In this document: piece by piece, positions 15,670 through 23,265 of the stretch
Numbering within the stretch: the first letter of the stretch is position 1
Layout: each line of letters starts with the position of its first letter
Assembly (NCBI RefSeq): GCF_017316305.2
Contig: NZ_CP147250.1
Span: forward strand, 2,727,001-2,791,000
DNA from: Enterococcus sp. DIV1094
Lineage (GTDB): Bacteria; Bacillota; Bacilli; Lactobacillales; Enterococcaceae
Length of the DNA stretch: 64,000 nt
Direction: 5' to 3'
Program-made: the position numbers and the translations under genes
The notes under the pieces: generated by a model
What the model was told of the DNA's origin: nothing
Database searches by the model: none
The model's input: only the letters and a program-made list of their open reading frames with translations

Positions 15670-15984
15670 GTGAAAAAAATCAATTCACTTTTGAATTATG
15701 CAATGGGGTTATTGACGTTGGTTGCTTTATATCAAGCGGTGATCGCCTATCCGGAATATGGCACGAAGTTGTTAGCTATTACGAAACATCCTACTGGCTA
15801 TTCACCGACTGTGATCTTAACCACGGTGACAGCAGCAGCTAAGAGTGGTACTTATTTGTTGCATACGACTAGCAACTTACTGAAAAGAAAGAAACAACGA
15901 AAACAGTTGTTTTTCGTCTTAGTAGCGGCGGGAGTTGTTTATTTCTTACCGGTGATCACTCAATTTGTTCAAAAGTTTATATAA
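15670..15984 (+). CDS. small membrane protein of unknown function
   Basis: A 104-residue protein with two clear hydrophobic segments, about 8-27 and 82-100, and a weaker one between. A basic loop (LLKRKKQRKQ, about 73-82) precedes the last segment, placing it inside the cell. The start is GTG at 15670, preceded by AGGAG. It follows topB by 70 bases in the same direction and may be co-transcribed. I recognise no family. A terminator lies directly after it. Confidence 0.65.
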   Translation: MKKINSLLNYAMGLLTLVALYQAVIAYPEYGTKLLAITKHPTGYSPTVILTTVTAAAKSGTYLLHTTSNLLKRKKQRKQLFFVLVAAGVVYFLPVITQFVQKFI

Positions 15985-15997
15985 ATAGATTTAGAGT

Positions 15998-16044
15998 AAA
16001 AAAAGACAGTGGTAAGAGAAAACATCTTATTCACTGTCTTTTTT
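15998..16044. terminator. bidirectional terminator
   Basis: A-rich left arm with AAAGACAGTG (to 16011) pairs with CACTGTCTTT (16032-16041), with an inner stem and T-run on both strands. It overlaps the last codons of the convergent acetyltransferase gene. Confidence 0.88.
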
Positions 16045-16515
16045 CAAGTTTTTGATGTACCAGGCATCCATTGTTGAATGGTCAGAGCCAGGTAGTGGGG
16101 CAGACATCAAGTGAAAACCAAATTTCTCATATAGCTTGCATGCGGGTTTTAAGGCGTGCATCGTTTCCAAATAGCACTCGCGATAATAATGACTTGCATA
16201 AGATAATGCTTTTTCCATCAATTGATTCGCAATCCCTAAACCAACAGCTTCTGGTGCTAAGTATAATTTTTGTAATTCGCATATCTGTTTTTGCTCGTCG
16301 AAGGGCGCAATTCCAACTCCGCCAACCACTTGATCATCGATTTGAACGACCCAATAAGCTGCATGAGGTAACGATTGGTAATAGTCTGATAAATGACTTA
16401 ATTGAGGATCGAAATACGCCGTGCCTTCAATTGCTAAACCGAGTGATTCGAGAGAATTTTGAATGATTTCTTTTATTGCTAAGTCATCTTGAGGGGTGAT
16501 TTCTCTTATTCGCAT
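16027..16515 (-). CDS. GNAT family N-acetyltransferase
   Basis: A 162-residue GNAT acetyltransferase starting MRIREITPQDD. The acetyl-CoA motif A is LYLAPEAVGLGIANQLMEKA (about 85-104; the usual Q/R-x-x-G-x-G/A loop is here VGLGIA). The downstream ECYLETM and YEKFGF motifs are typical of the fold. The substrate is unknown. The start is set by AAGGAG about 10 bases upstream; a longer frame beginning at 16545 would include that site within its coding sequence and is less likely. It is monocistronic and convergent with the small membrane gene. Confidence 0.85.
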   Translation of the reverse strand: MRIREITPQDDLAIKEIIQNSLESLGLAIEGTAYFDPQLSHLSDYYQSLPHAAYWVVQIDDQVVGGVGIAPFDEQKQICELQKLYLAPEAVGLGIANQLMEKALSYASHYYRECYLETMHALKPACKLYEKFGFHLMSAPLPGSDHSTMDAWYIKNLKKDSE

Positions 16516-16619
16516 AGAACGTGGCTCCTTTTCTTTAGTGTTCATTTATCGTAATCGATTTAAGTGTCAACGTCAATTTGCTTTTTGTAGAAGTATTGAA
16601 TGTTCAATCAACTTCTTTC

Positions 16620-16648
16620 TTGACCCTTTGCTTGAACTGTGAAATAAT
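16620..16648 (+). promoter_or_regulatory. promoter of the P-type ATPase gene
   Basis: TTGACC (16620-16625), a 17-base spacer and AATAAT (16643-16648). It gives a leader of about 120 bases before the ATPase start. Confidence 0.6.
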
Positions 16649-16670
16649 AACCTCATAAAAAATTATGACT

Positions 16671-16754
16671 TAAGAGCGTTCGCCGGAACGATCTTGCAGG
16701 AGTCAGACAAACGAACCGTAGGCTTTAATGGTTCGTTTGCCTGGCTCCTTTTTG
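16671..16754 (+). promoter_or_regulatory. two-hairpin leader with terminator before the P-type ATPase
   Basis: A first hairpin pairs about 16671-16679 with 16686-16694 (AAGAGCGTT / AACGATCTT, one mismatch). A second, about 20 bp long with mismatches, pairs 16697-16717 with 16730-16749 and ends in a T-run, so it is a strong terminator inside the leader. The layout implies attenuation by metal or protein. I checked for the yybP-ykoY manganese motif (GGGGAGUAG and partner loop) and do not see it. Confidence 0.55.
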
Positions 16755-16775
16755 TTTTGGGAGGTATTAGGCAGA

Positions 16776-19319
16776 ATGAAAAAAATCGAAAACTTACAGA
16801 CAGATGTACAAAAAGGATTAATACAGCAAGAAGCGCAAGAGCGATTACGATACTATGGATTAAATTCGATTGATACTCAAGCAAATAAAAGTATTTTTAC
16901 CTATGTGAAAGAAGCAATGAAAGATATCACGATTTTGATCTTATTAGTTGCTACTGGACTGTCCACGTATATTGCGTATCAAACACATCCAGATGACTTT
17001 ACAGAACCGGTCGTTATCTTTTCAATCGTTTTATTAAATCTTTATTTGTCGATACGGCAACAAAAAAGTGCAGAAAAATCGATGGAACAATTAAAAAAAA
17101 TGAGTACTCCAACTAGTAGTGTTTTAAGAGAAGGTGTCGTCAAAGAAATCAATAGCTCGGAGATCGTACCTGGCGATATCGTTCAACTAACATTAGGTGA
17201 TCGTGTACCTGCTGACGCGAAAGTAATCTCGTGTGTTAATTTCTTTGTTGACGAATCATTCTTGACGGGAGAAAGCGAGCCAAACGAAAAGGATGCTTCT
17301 TATCAAGCCAGTGAGACTGACGGATTGAGCGATCGTAAAGATTTAGTCTTTTCTGGTGCATTAGTCGTAACAGGTAAAGCGACGATCTTAGTAGAAAAAA
17401 CTGGAAATGAGACGGAAATCGGAAAAATCTCTCACTTGATCTCGAATGAAATCACCAATGTCGCACCTCTGCAAATCAAAATGCAAAAACTTGGGAAAAT
17501 ACTGGGAATCGTGGCAATCATTGCCGGTTTCCTTGCAATTGGCATAGGAATTACGAAAGGATTGAGCGTAGAAACTAGTATTATGACGGCTATCTCAATG
17601 GCAGTTGCGGCAATACCAGAAGTGTTACCTGTTGTTGTAACCATTTCTCTAGCTGTAGGTATGGGAAACATGGCAGTTAAGAAAACGATCGTGCGAACAC
17701 CATCGACTGTTGAGACAGTGGGGGGCGTGTCAGTGATTTGCTCAGATAAAACGGGGACGATCACTGAAAATAAAATGACAGTGAAAAAAATTGCTCCTCT
17801 AGCAGAAATGCCGGCTCTGCTATCTTTCACAGAAGATCAAGAAAAAAATCTCCTTTTCCTGTTTTATCTTGCCAGTAGTTTTTCTGAGAATGAAGGGGGT
17901 AGTAATCCAACTGAATCAGCCATAAAAAAGGCAATAGATACTCGGTTTTCAGAGAAGGAATTACAGGAACATCTTTCTCACTTGAAAAAAATCAAAGAAT
18001 TGCCGTTTGATTCAAAAAGAAAACGTATGACGGACGTCTATCAGATTGGTAAAGAATATGTTTCGGTAACAAAAGGGGCGTTTGACCGATTACAATTGGC
18101 AAATCCCAATGAACACTATTTAACGATACATGATCAACTTGCTAACCAAGCGTATCGTGTCTTGGGAGTAGCGTACAAAGTTTTTCAACAACCGATTGAA
18201 GACATATCCGAGGAAGATTTAGAAGAGGGGCTAACTTTTTCTGGTTTTGTCGGTATTATAGATCCGGCGAAAAAAGAAGTGGCAAAAGCAGTGGAAGTAG
18301 CTAAACAAGCTGGAATCAAAACCATTATGATCACTGGCGACCATTTATTGACCGCTTCACGTATTGCTAAAGAAGTGGGGATATTGGAGGAAGGAAACGA
18401 AGCAATCACAGGAGCTGAACTGAAAAAAATCAGTGATAGAGACTTAGTTAAAAGGATCGATAGGTACCGTGTCTTCGCTCGAACGTCACCTGAGGATAAA
18501 ATACGGATCGTTAAAGCCTTTCAAGAAAATGACGAAATCGTTGCAATGACCGGGGACGGAGTGAACGATGCCCCAGCGCTGAAAGCAGCAGACGTCGGCA
18601 TTGCTATGGGAAGCGGCACTGAAGTGGCAAAAGAAGCATCTGATATGATCTTAGTAGACGATCATTTTGCCACGATCGTCCAAGCAGTAGAAGAGGGGCG
18701 GAGAGTGTATCAAAATATCCGAAAATCACTTTATGCCATGTTAGGTTGTAATATTTCGGCTCTGACGGTCGTATTGCTTTCTTTGATTTTCGGTTGGGGA
18801 GCGCCAGTCACCGCCATTCAATTATTGATCATCAAAGTAGTCGCAGACGGAATTCCTGGTTTTAGTTTAAGTGTAGAACCTTCAGAAGAAAAAAATATGG
18901 AAAAACAACCGATCCATAAAAACGAGAGTATTTTTTCTCAAGGATTGGCAGTTAAGATTCTTGAAATCTCTGTTGTGTTTACGATCGTAACTTTATTGGC
19001 TATAGTTATTGGACGCACACAATCAGTTGCTATTGCTGAAACCATGACATTTATAGTATTAGGTTTATCAACGATCATCCATATGTATAACTGTCGCAGT
19101 GAACAATCGATTTTACGCTTAAAATTTCTAGGTAATCCATTGCTTGTCTTAACAACAATGATTGGCGCACTGATCATCGTTTTGTTAGTAACAATCCCTG
19201 TTACACAACATATCTTTGGGTTTGTTACGATTGGTCTCACGAACTGGTTATGGGTCCTTGGTTTATCTCTAATTCCAGTCATCTATATCGAAATAAAAAA
19301 ATGGACACATCTGTTTTAA
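16776..19319 (+). CDS. P2-type cation-transporting ATPase
   Basis: An 847-residue P-type ATPase in the Ca2+-ATPase-like P2 branch. Visible are the actuator TGES (about 162-165), AIPEVLP in M4 (about 285-291), the phosphorylated Asp in SDKTGT (about 324) and the hinge TGDGVNDAP (about 591-599), plus M5-M10. Compared with SERCA, the M4 Glu is kept (PEVLP for PEGLP) and the M6 Asp is kept (KVVADG), but the M5 Glu is replaced by Ala (CNISA for SNVGE) and the M6 Asn by Lys. Ion specificity may therefore differ from Ca2+; Mn2+ or another cation is possible. GGGAGG at 16760-16765 favours the start at 16776 over an upstream ATG that lies inside the leader terminator. Confidence 0.88.
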   Translation: MKKIENLQTDVQKGLIQQEAQERLRYYGLNSIDTQANKSIFTYVKEAMKDITILILLVATGLSTYIAYQTHPDDFTEPVVIFSIVLLNLYLSIRQQKSAEKSMEQLKKMSTPTSSVLREGVVKEINSSEIVPGDIVQLTLGDRVPADAKVISCVNFFVDESFLTGESEPNEKDASYQASETDGLSDRKDLVFSGALVVTGKATILVEKTGNETEIGKISHLISNEITNVAPLQIKMQKLGKILGIVAIIAGFLAIGIGITKGLSVETSIMTAISMAVAAIPEVLPVVVTISLAVGMGNMAVKKTIVRTPSTVETVGGVSVICSDKTGTITENKMTVKKIAPLAEMPALLSFTEDQEKNLLFLFYLASSFSENEGGSNPTESAIKKAIDTRFSEKELQEHLSHLKKIKELPFDSKRKRMTDVYQIGKEYVSVTKGAFDRLQLANPNEHYLTIHDQLANQAYRVLGVAYKVFQQPIEDISEEDLEEGLTFSGFVGIIDPAKKEVAKAVEVAKQAGIKTIMITGDHLLTASRIAKEVGILEEGNEAITGAELKKISDRDLVKRIDRYRVFARTSPEDKIRIVKAFQENDEIVAMTGDGVNDAPALKAADVGIAMGSGTEVAKEASDMILVDDHFATIVQAVEEGRRVYQNIRKSLYAMLGCNISALTVVLLSLIFGWGAPVTAIQLLIIKVVADGIPGFSLSVEPSEEKNMEKQPIHKNESIFSQGLAVKILEISVVFTIVTLLAIVIGRTQSVAIAETMTFIVLGLSTIIHMYNCRSEQSILRLKFLGNPLLVLTTMIGALIIVLLVTIPVTQHIFGFVTIGLTNWLWVLGLSLIPVIYIEIKKWTHLF

Positions 19320-19359
19320 TGAGTAACTGAAGATTTTTCTCTTAGTTAAGTCTGATTAT

Positions 19360-19404
19360 GTTCGTCTGTAGATTTTTTTCTCAATGCTGCAGACGAACTT
19401 TTCT
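19360..19404 (+). terminator. terminator of the P-type ATPase gene
   Basis: GTTCGTCTG (19360-19368) pairs with CAGACGAAC (19390-19398), followed by TTTTCTT. Confidence 0.82.
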
Positions 19405-20015
19405 TAAAATGACCAAAAAAAGCGCGAATGACAATAAATAAATGCAGACAACTAAAAAACAAGAGAATTATGGTGATTTACGATTGATAAGAGGGGTTAG
19501 AACGAGGAATTATGCAATTAATCATTTTTTATTTATTCTAGTTTACATAATATATATTATACAAAGTAGATTCAAAAAGAACTAAACCTATGTTCCAACC
19601 TAAATCATTCGATTTTGACCTCAAAAACCGTTTTTTTCTCTTCTACAATATTTTAAAATTATTTTGCATCGTTTTGTTTACTTTTTTCTTACGCACTACA
19701 TATTTAACTAACGAATGATTTTACTTTAGACATTCCCGTAAGAAATAATTTTTTCAACAAATGTTAGTTCAATCAATCTGCTAGCGTTAGATTTATATTG
19801 TTTGATCTGTCGTTACTTATAGATCATTTATGATTTATCTGTATTTAAGTCTTGCTGATCGTTTCATCCAATCTGTCACTAACATTTTTCAGTAATTATC
19901 GCTACACATAACATATCTACATAAGTACCTGTTTTTGCCTAAAATCGCTTTTTTTGTTCTCTTGAACTTTATTTCATGTGATATGTTATGTTTAGAATAA
20001 ATTTGAGGTGAAAAA
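19405..20015. other. long AT-rich intergenic stretch
   Basis: About 600 bases with no supported gene. It contains a short perfect palindrome (ATAATATATATTAT, near 19549-19562) and a weak promoter (TTGAAC 19962-19967, TTATGT 19986-19991) for the small ORF that follows. I see no tRNA, riboswitch or repeat. Confidence 0.4.
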
Positions 20016-20189
20016 ATGAAAATTGTTAAACTGGATAAAGCAAAAATCAAACATTACATATTGAATGAAGCAACTGAACAAGACATGATTGAATTGATCG
20101 AACTAATGCGTGCAAAGAAAGCGATTTTAGACTTAGAGAAAATTGCTACAGAAAAACAAAAACTTGTTGACAAGTTCAACAAGTTCTAA
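20016..20189 (+). CDS. 57-residue hypothetical protein
   Basis: A small ORF starting MKIVKLDKAKIKHYILNEAT. It has a good site (GAGGTGA, 20005-20011) and a terminator that begins at its stop codon. The product is charged and almost wholly helical in composition (Glu, Lys, Leu, Ile), with a heptad-like middle (DMIELIELMRAKKAILDLEK) that could form a coiled coil. There is no signal or membrane segment. No family is recognised. The signals on both sides make it more likely real than chance. Confidence 0.6.
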   Translation: MKIVKLDKAKIKHYILNEATEQDMIELIELMRAKKAILDLEKIATEKQKLVDKFNKF

Positions 20190-20211
20190 GAGTCTGACAG
20201 GCTCTTTTTTT
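20188..20211 (+). terminator. terminator of the 57-residue ORF
   Basis: AAGAGTC (20188-20194), loop TGACA, GGCTCTT (20200-20206), then a T-run. The stop codon overlaps the stem. Confidence 0.88.
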
Positions 20212-20236
20212 AGTGCCCTCTTCTCTATCTACACAT

Positions 20237-20476
20237 TTAAAAACGAATGACAGAAGTATGATAAAATATGACTCCAATAAATATCCCAAATATAATATGT
20301 ACGACAATAGCGATAATAATTGGAACCACACGTGCTCCTTTTTTATCCCAGCTGTATTTCGTCTTTTTGTTTTTCCATAGTAAAGATATAAGTAATAAAC
20401 TGAGAATCACGACCCATAATAGTAATGCAATGCCAACCAATGGCATAATTTTTTCATTGATAATGGCTATCCCCAT
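20237..20476 (-). CDS. small two-helix membrane protein
   Basis: A 79-residue protein with two hydrophobic helices (about 10-33 and 50-72) joined by a Lys-rich cytoplasmic loop (WKNKKTKYSWDKKGAR). An AAGGAGAG site lies just before the ATG. It follows ldh in direction but a terminator separates them. The family is not recognised; the layout (N-out helix, basic loop, second helix) resembles small PLDc_N-like or phospholipase-accessory proteins without their motifs. Confidence 0.6.
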   Translation of the reverse strand: MGIAIINEKIMPLVGIALLLWVVILSLLLISLLWKNKKTKYSWDKKGARVVPIIIAIVVHIIFGIFIGVIFYHTSVIRF

Positions 20477-20520
20477 AGACTCTCCTTTCTATTCGCATAT
20501 TTCTTCTATATTAACAAAAA

Positions 20521-20576
20521 AACGGGAATACTCGGAAATGATGTTTGCTACTTTCCGATTTCCCCGTCTTTTTGTT
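20521..20576 (-). terminator. terminator of ldh
   Basis: An imperfect inverted repeat (ACGGGAATACTCGGAAA near 20521-20537 with TTTCCGATTTCCCCGT near 20554-20569) and A/T runs on both sides lies just after the ldh stop. Confidence 0.7.
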
Positions 20577-20591
20577 TATTTGATTGTTGTT

Positions 20592-21536
20592 TTAGCGTAC
20601 TGTATCAAGTACTGCTTTTAATTCACTAACTGATTGATGGAACATTGCTTTTTCTTGAGGAGTGATCGATAATTCAATGATCTCTCTTACCCCATTTTCG
20701 TCTACGATCGATGGTACACCAGTAAAGATATCTTCTTCCCCATACTCGCCATTTAAGTAAGCTGAAACTGGTAAGACAGCTTGTTCATTATTTAGGATTG
20801 CTTTGACGATTCGAGTAGTACTCATACCGATACCGTAATATGTTGCTTTTTTACGATCGATGATTTCATATGCTGCATTTTTTACTTTATCAGCAAGCAC
20901 TGTTAAATCATTTTCTTCTAAACGATGATCTTTCTCTACATATTCCATGATTGGTTTGCCACCAACTGTTGTATGTGACCAAGCAGCAACCTCTGAATCC
21001 CCATGTTCACCTAAGATATATCCATGAACGCTACGTGGATCGACTGCAAGTTTTAATGCAATTTCTTTTCTGAAACGTGTTGTATCTAATGTTGTTCCAG
21101 TTCCTACCACTCGAGAAGCTGGTAAGCCTGATTCTTTCCATGTTAAGTAAGTCAAGATATCAACAGGATTTGAAGCTACGACGAAAATGCCATCAAAGCC
21201 TGAATCCATTACTTCTTTCACGATTTGACGTGTGATCATCGCATTTGTTTTCACTAGATCTAAGCGTGTTTGACCAGGTTTTTGGTTGACACCAGCAGTT
21301 AAGATCACTAGGTTAGCATCTTTACATTCGTTGTAATCACCAGACCACACAGAAACGTTCTTTTCGCCCCATGCCATTCCATCTAGTAAGTCTAATGCTT
21401 CTCCTTCTGCTTTTTCTTGGTTGACATCGATTAAGACAAGTTCATTGGCAACACCTTGATTGATCATCGCATAAGCAATACTTGTACCGACAAAACCTGT
21501 ACCTACGATAACAACTTTACGACTTGTTTTTTTCAT
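20592..21536 (-). CDS. ldh: L-lactate dehydrogenase
   Basis: A 314-residue NAD-dependent L-lactate dehydrogenase, which turns pyruvate into lactate and regenerates NAD+ in fermentation. The Rossmann loop GTGFVGTS (about 11-18) is near the start. LTAGVNQKPGQTRLDLVKTN (about 82-101) holds the substrate loop with its Arg. DTTRFR includes the substrate Arg, and GEHGDSE (about 170-176) holds the catalytic His. A strong promoter (21579-21607) lies upstream. AAAGGTG eight bases before the second Met favours this start over an ATG six codons upstream. The gene is alone between terminators on the downstream side. Confidence 0.96.
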   Translation of the reverse strand: MKKTSRKVVIVGTGFVGTSIAYAMINQGVANELVLIDVNQEKAEGEALDLLDGMAWGEKNVSVWSGDYNECKDANLVILTAGVNQKPGQTRLDLVKTNAMITRQIVKEVMDSGFDGIFVVASNPVDILTYLTWKESGLPASRVVGTGTTLDTTRFRKEIALKLAVDPRSVHGYILGEHGDSEVAAWSHTTVGGKPIMEYVEKDHRLEENDLTVLADKVKNAAYEIIDRKKATYYGIGMSTTRIVKAILNNEQAVLPVSAYLNGEYGEEDIFTGVPSIVDENGVREIIELSITPQEKAMFHQSVSELKAVLDTVR

Positions 21537-21578
21537 GTCTAACACACCTTTCATCCGTTCTTTGTTATTTTCATGAAA

Positions 21579-21607
21579 ATTATAAATCTGTTGTTATCAT
21601 TTTTCAA
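21579..21607 (-). promoter_or_regulatory. promoter of ldh
   Basis: On the minus strand TTGAAA (21607-21602), a 17-base spacer and a perfect TATAAT (21584-21579). The palindrome TTTTCATGAAAA (21569-21580) overlaps the -10 box and could be an operator. Confidence 0.75.
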
Positions 21608-21650
21608 TAATATAGAAATTATACATACTATAATAATTTTTTATAGAAAA

Positions 21651-22166
21651 TCAGTAGCGACCAAAATCAGATTGCGTCCTTCTTACTCTAGGTATCCCCT
21701 TGCGTGAACCTTTTAACGATGGATCATTCTTCTTTGATAAATTTGCCAAATGCGTTGAGAGATCGATCACTTTAGATTCTGAAGTTCGAAGTTCTGATTT
21801 CGATGTTCCGCTTGTCTGCTGTTCGCTAGGAAGTGAATTTGTGCTGTTCTGTCGCGAGATTTGGCTGTCGTTAGCATCACTATCTAATCGTTTTTCAGAA
21901 ATTTTTAATTGCAAATCTTCAAGATAGATTTTTGAATAAGGTTTCTTATATAGTGGGTCCCCGATTTTAGGTAACCAATTTTTTCTTCTCTGACTTCGCT
22001 GTAGTTTATCGGCTAAACGCTCAATTTCATTTTGACCAGTATAGGTCGGGTAATTAGTAGCGTTATAAGTCTCATCGATTGCTTTATTCATTCGAACGAG
22101 TAGCTTTTCTCGATAAGTATTTGTATTAAAAAATCTATGTATCTGATAGAGTAAAAAATCCTTCAA
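21651..22166 (-). CDS. hypothetical protein, third gene of a three-gene cassette
   Basis: A 171-residue protein with no membrane segment. The first ~75 residues are basic and structured (MKDFLLYQIHRFFNTNTYRE...); a Ser/Thr/Gln-rich low-complexity region follows (about 95-130), and the tail is strongly basic (KGSRKGIPRVRRTQSDFGRY). The start is a TTG that overlaps the previous gene's stop and follows GAGGAGGAC, so translation is coupled. It is encoded upstream of ldh with about 115 bases between and no clear terminator. The family is not recognised. A disordered linker plus basic tail would suit binding to nucleic acid or anionic lipid, but that is speculation. Confidence 0.68.
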   Translation of the reverse strand: MKDFLLYQIHRFFNTNTYREKLLVRMNKAIDETYNATNYPTYTGQNEIERLADKLQRSQRRKNWLPKIGDPLYKKPYSKIYLEDLQLKISEKRLDSDANDSQISRQNSTNSLPSEQQTSGTSKSELRTSESKVIDLSTHLANLSKKNDPSLKGSRKGIPRVRRTQSDFGRY

Positions 22167-22507
22167 TAATCGTCCTCCTCATTTTGTTCCCATGTTTCAA
22201 ACACGTCTCTTTGTCTACTTGCTCGTGCTTTTTCTTTTTCTATATTTATCCTAATTGTTTCTTCTTGAGCTTTGTAGGAAGCAGCGACTTCTTTTTTGAA
22301 GTGCCTGCGATCTTTCCGACTCACTCTTTTTATAAATTTAAATAATTGCCAAATGATTACGACAAGTAAATAGATCGTAAAAAAACCAGAAAAGCCAAAC
22401 TCAATAATAAACGACAACAGAAAGGCAGCAATCCTACCTGCTTGACTAGCTGATGGAAAGTTTTCTTGCTGTTGTGCAATGAAAGGTAAAACCCAAAACA
22501 TCCCCAT
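22163..22507 (-). CDS. hypothetical membrane protein, second gene of the cassette
   Basis: A 114-residue protein. A weakly hydrophobic N-terminus (GMFWVLPFIAQ) is followed by a strong transmembrane region (about 25-57, with FLLSFIIEFGFSGFFTIYLL) and a long charged, probably helical cytoplasmic tail (about 58-114, rich in Lys, Arg, Glu). It starts 35 bases after the 63-residue gene and overlaps the 171-residue gene by four bases. No family is recognised. The pattern of membrane anchor plus coiled tail suggests a scaffold in a small complex with its neighbours. Confidence 0.68.
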   Translation of the reverse strand: MGMFWVLPFIAQQQENFPSASQAGRIAAFLLSFIIEFGFSGFFTIYLLVVIIWQLFKFIKRVSRKDRRHFKKEVAASYKAQEETIRINIEKEKARASRQRDVFETWEQNEEDDY

Positions 22508-22542
22508 GTTCTTTTTCCCCCTACTCCTCTAATATCTAGCGA

Positions 22543-22734
22543 CTATTTTCTAATTTTATAACGCTCTTTAGGGATTGTTTGCTTTGACGGTTTCCCTACT
22601 TTTGGTTGTGCAACCATTTTTACTGAGATAAAAACGCTTAAAACGATGGCAAGACTTGCAATACCAATGATCATTGAAGAATTTTTGGCGAAATATTTCG
22701 TAACTAATTGAATGATATCTAGTTGCCCGTTCAT
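22543..22734 (-). CDS. hypothetical membrane protein, first gene of the cassette
   Basis: A 63-residue protein with one transmembrane helix (about 19-42, SSMIIGIASLAIVLSVFISV) and a basic C-terminal tail (KVGKPSKQTIPKERYKIRK). AAAGGAGGTGA precedes the start. It leads a three-gene run of small proteins with tight spacing. Its function is unknown. Confidence 0.65.
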   Translation of the reverse strand: MNGQLDIIQLVTKYFAKNSSMIIGIASLAIVLSVFISVKMVAQPKVGKPSKQTIPKERYKIRK

Positions 22735-22832
22735 TACTTATCACCTCCTTTAAAAAATACATACGCAATCATAGTTTATAATGAAAGGATAGGTTCGATA
22801 AAACTTTTTTTGACAGATACTGGAAAAAAAGT

Positions 22833-22887
22833 AAAAGAACTTACATCCACAAGCCGTCAGTGAGGCTCTTATAGATGTAAGTTCTTT
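22833..22887. terminator. bidirectional terminator
   Basis: AAAAGAACTTACAT (22833-22846) pairs with ATGTAAGTTCTTTT (22874-22887), with an inner AGCC/GGCT stem. It lies after the acidic repeat gene on the minus strand. Confidence 0.85.
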
Positions 22888-22894
22888 TGATTGA

Positions 22895-23182
22895 TTATTC
22901 TTTATGTTTGGCTTTAAACGCATCAAATTTTTCTTTTGCTTCTTCCACCACTTCTTCGATTTCTTCTTTTAAGGGATGTTTCTCAGGTGTAGGTTCTTCT
23001 TCTACTGCATTTGAACCAGACATTGCGACTTCTTTTGCTTCGCCAGAGTTAGTTCCAGCTAAAGCCTCTTCTTTGTCGGTTGTCTCTCCTGAGTTAGTCC
23101 CGGCTAACGCGACTTCATCGTCCGTTTTAGGCGCCATTGACCCTCTTAATCGTTTTTCTTTTTCTCCATCATAATTAGTCAT
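22895..23182 (-). CDS. acidic protein with ALAGTNSGE-type repeats
   Basis: A 95-residue acidic protein with no signal or membrane segment. It has three copies of a nine-residue motif: VALAGTNSGE (about 24-33), EALAGTNSGE (about 39-48) and a diverged VAMSGSNAVE (about 52-61). The C-terminal third (KEEIEEVVEEAKEKFDAFKA) looks like an amphipathic helix. It is monocistronic, flanked by a terminator. No family is recognised. Low complexity and high charge suggest a disordered or stress-related protein, but nothing in the sequence assigns a role. Confidence 0.65.
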   Translation of the reverse strand: MTNYDGEKEKRLRGSMAPKTDDEVALAGTNSGETTDKEEALAGTNSGEAKEVAMSGSNAVEEEPTPEKHPLKEEIEEVVEEAKEKFDAFKAKHKE

Positions 23183-23265
23183 ATGCTTGTCCTCCTTGTT
23201 GCTCTATCTCTATCCTACAACAAGAATAAAATAACTGTCAAAATATAAAGGTGAGATTGAAGTTA

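Noticed and set aside
13428..15984. Plasmid or ICE segment marked by topoisomerase III
   Set aside because: No relaxase, type IV secretion or replication genes flank it; topB is common in enterococcal chromosomes.
16671..16754. yybP-ykoY manganese riboswitch
   Set aside because: The conserved GGGGAGUAG loop and its partner are not present; kept only as an unassigned leader.
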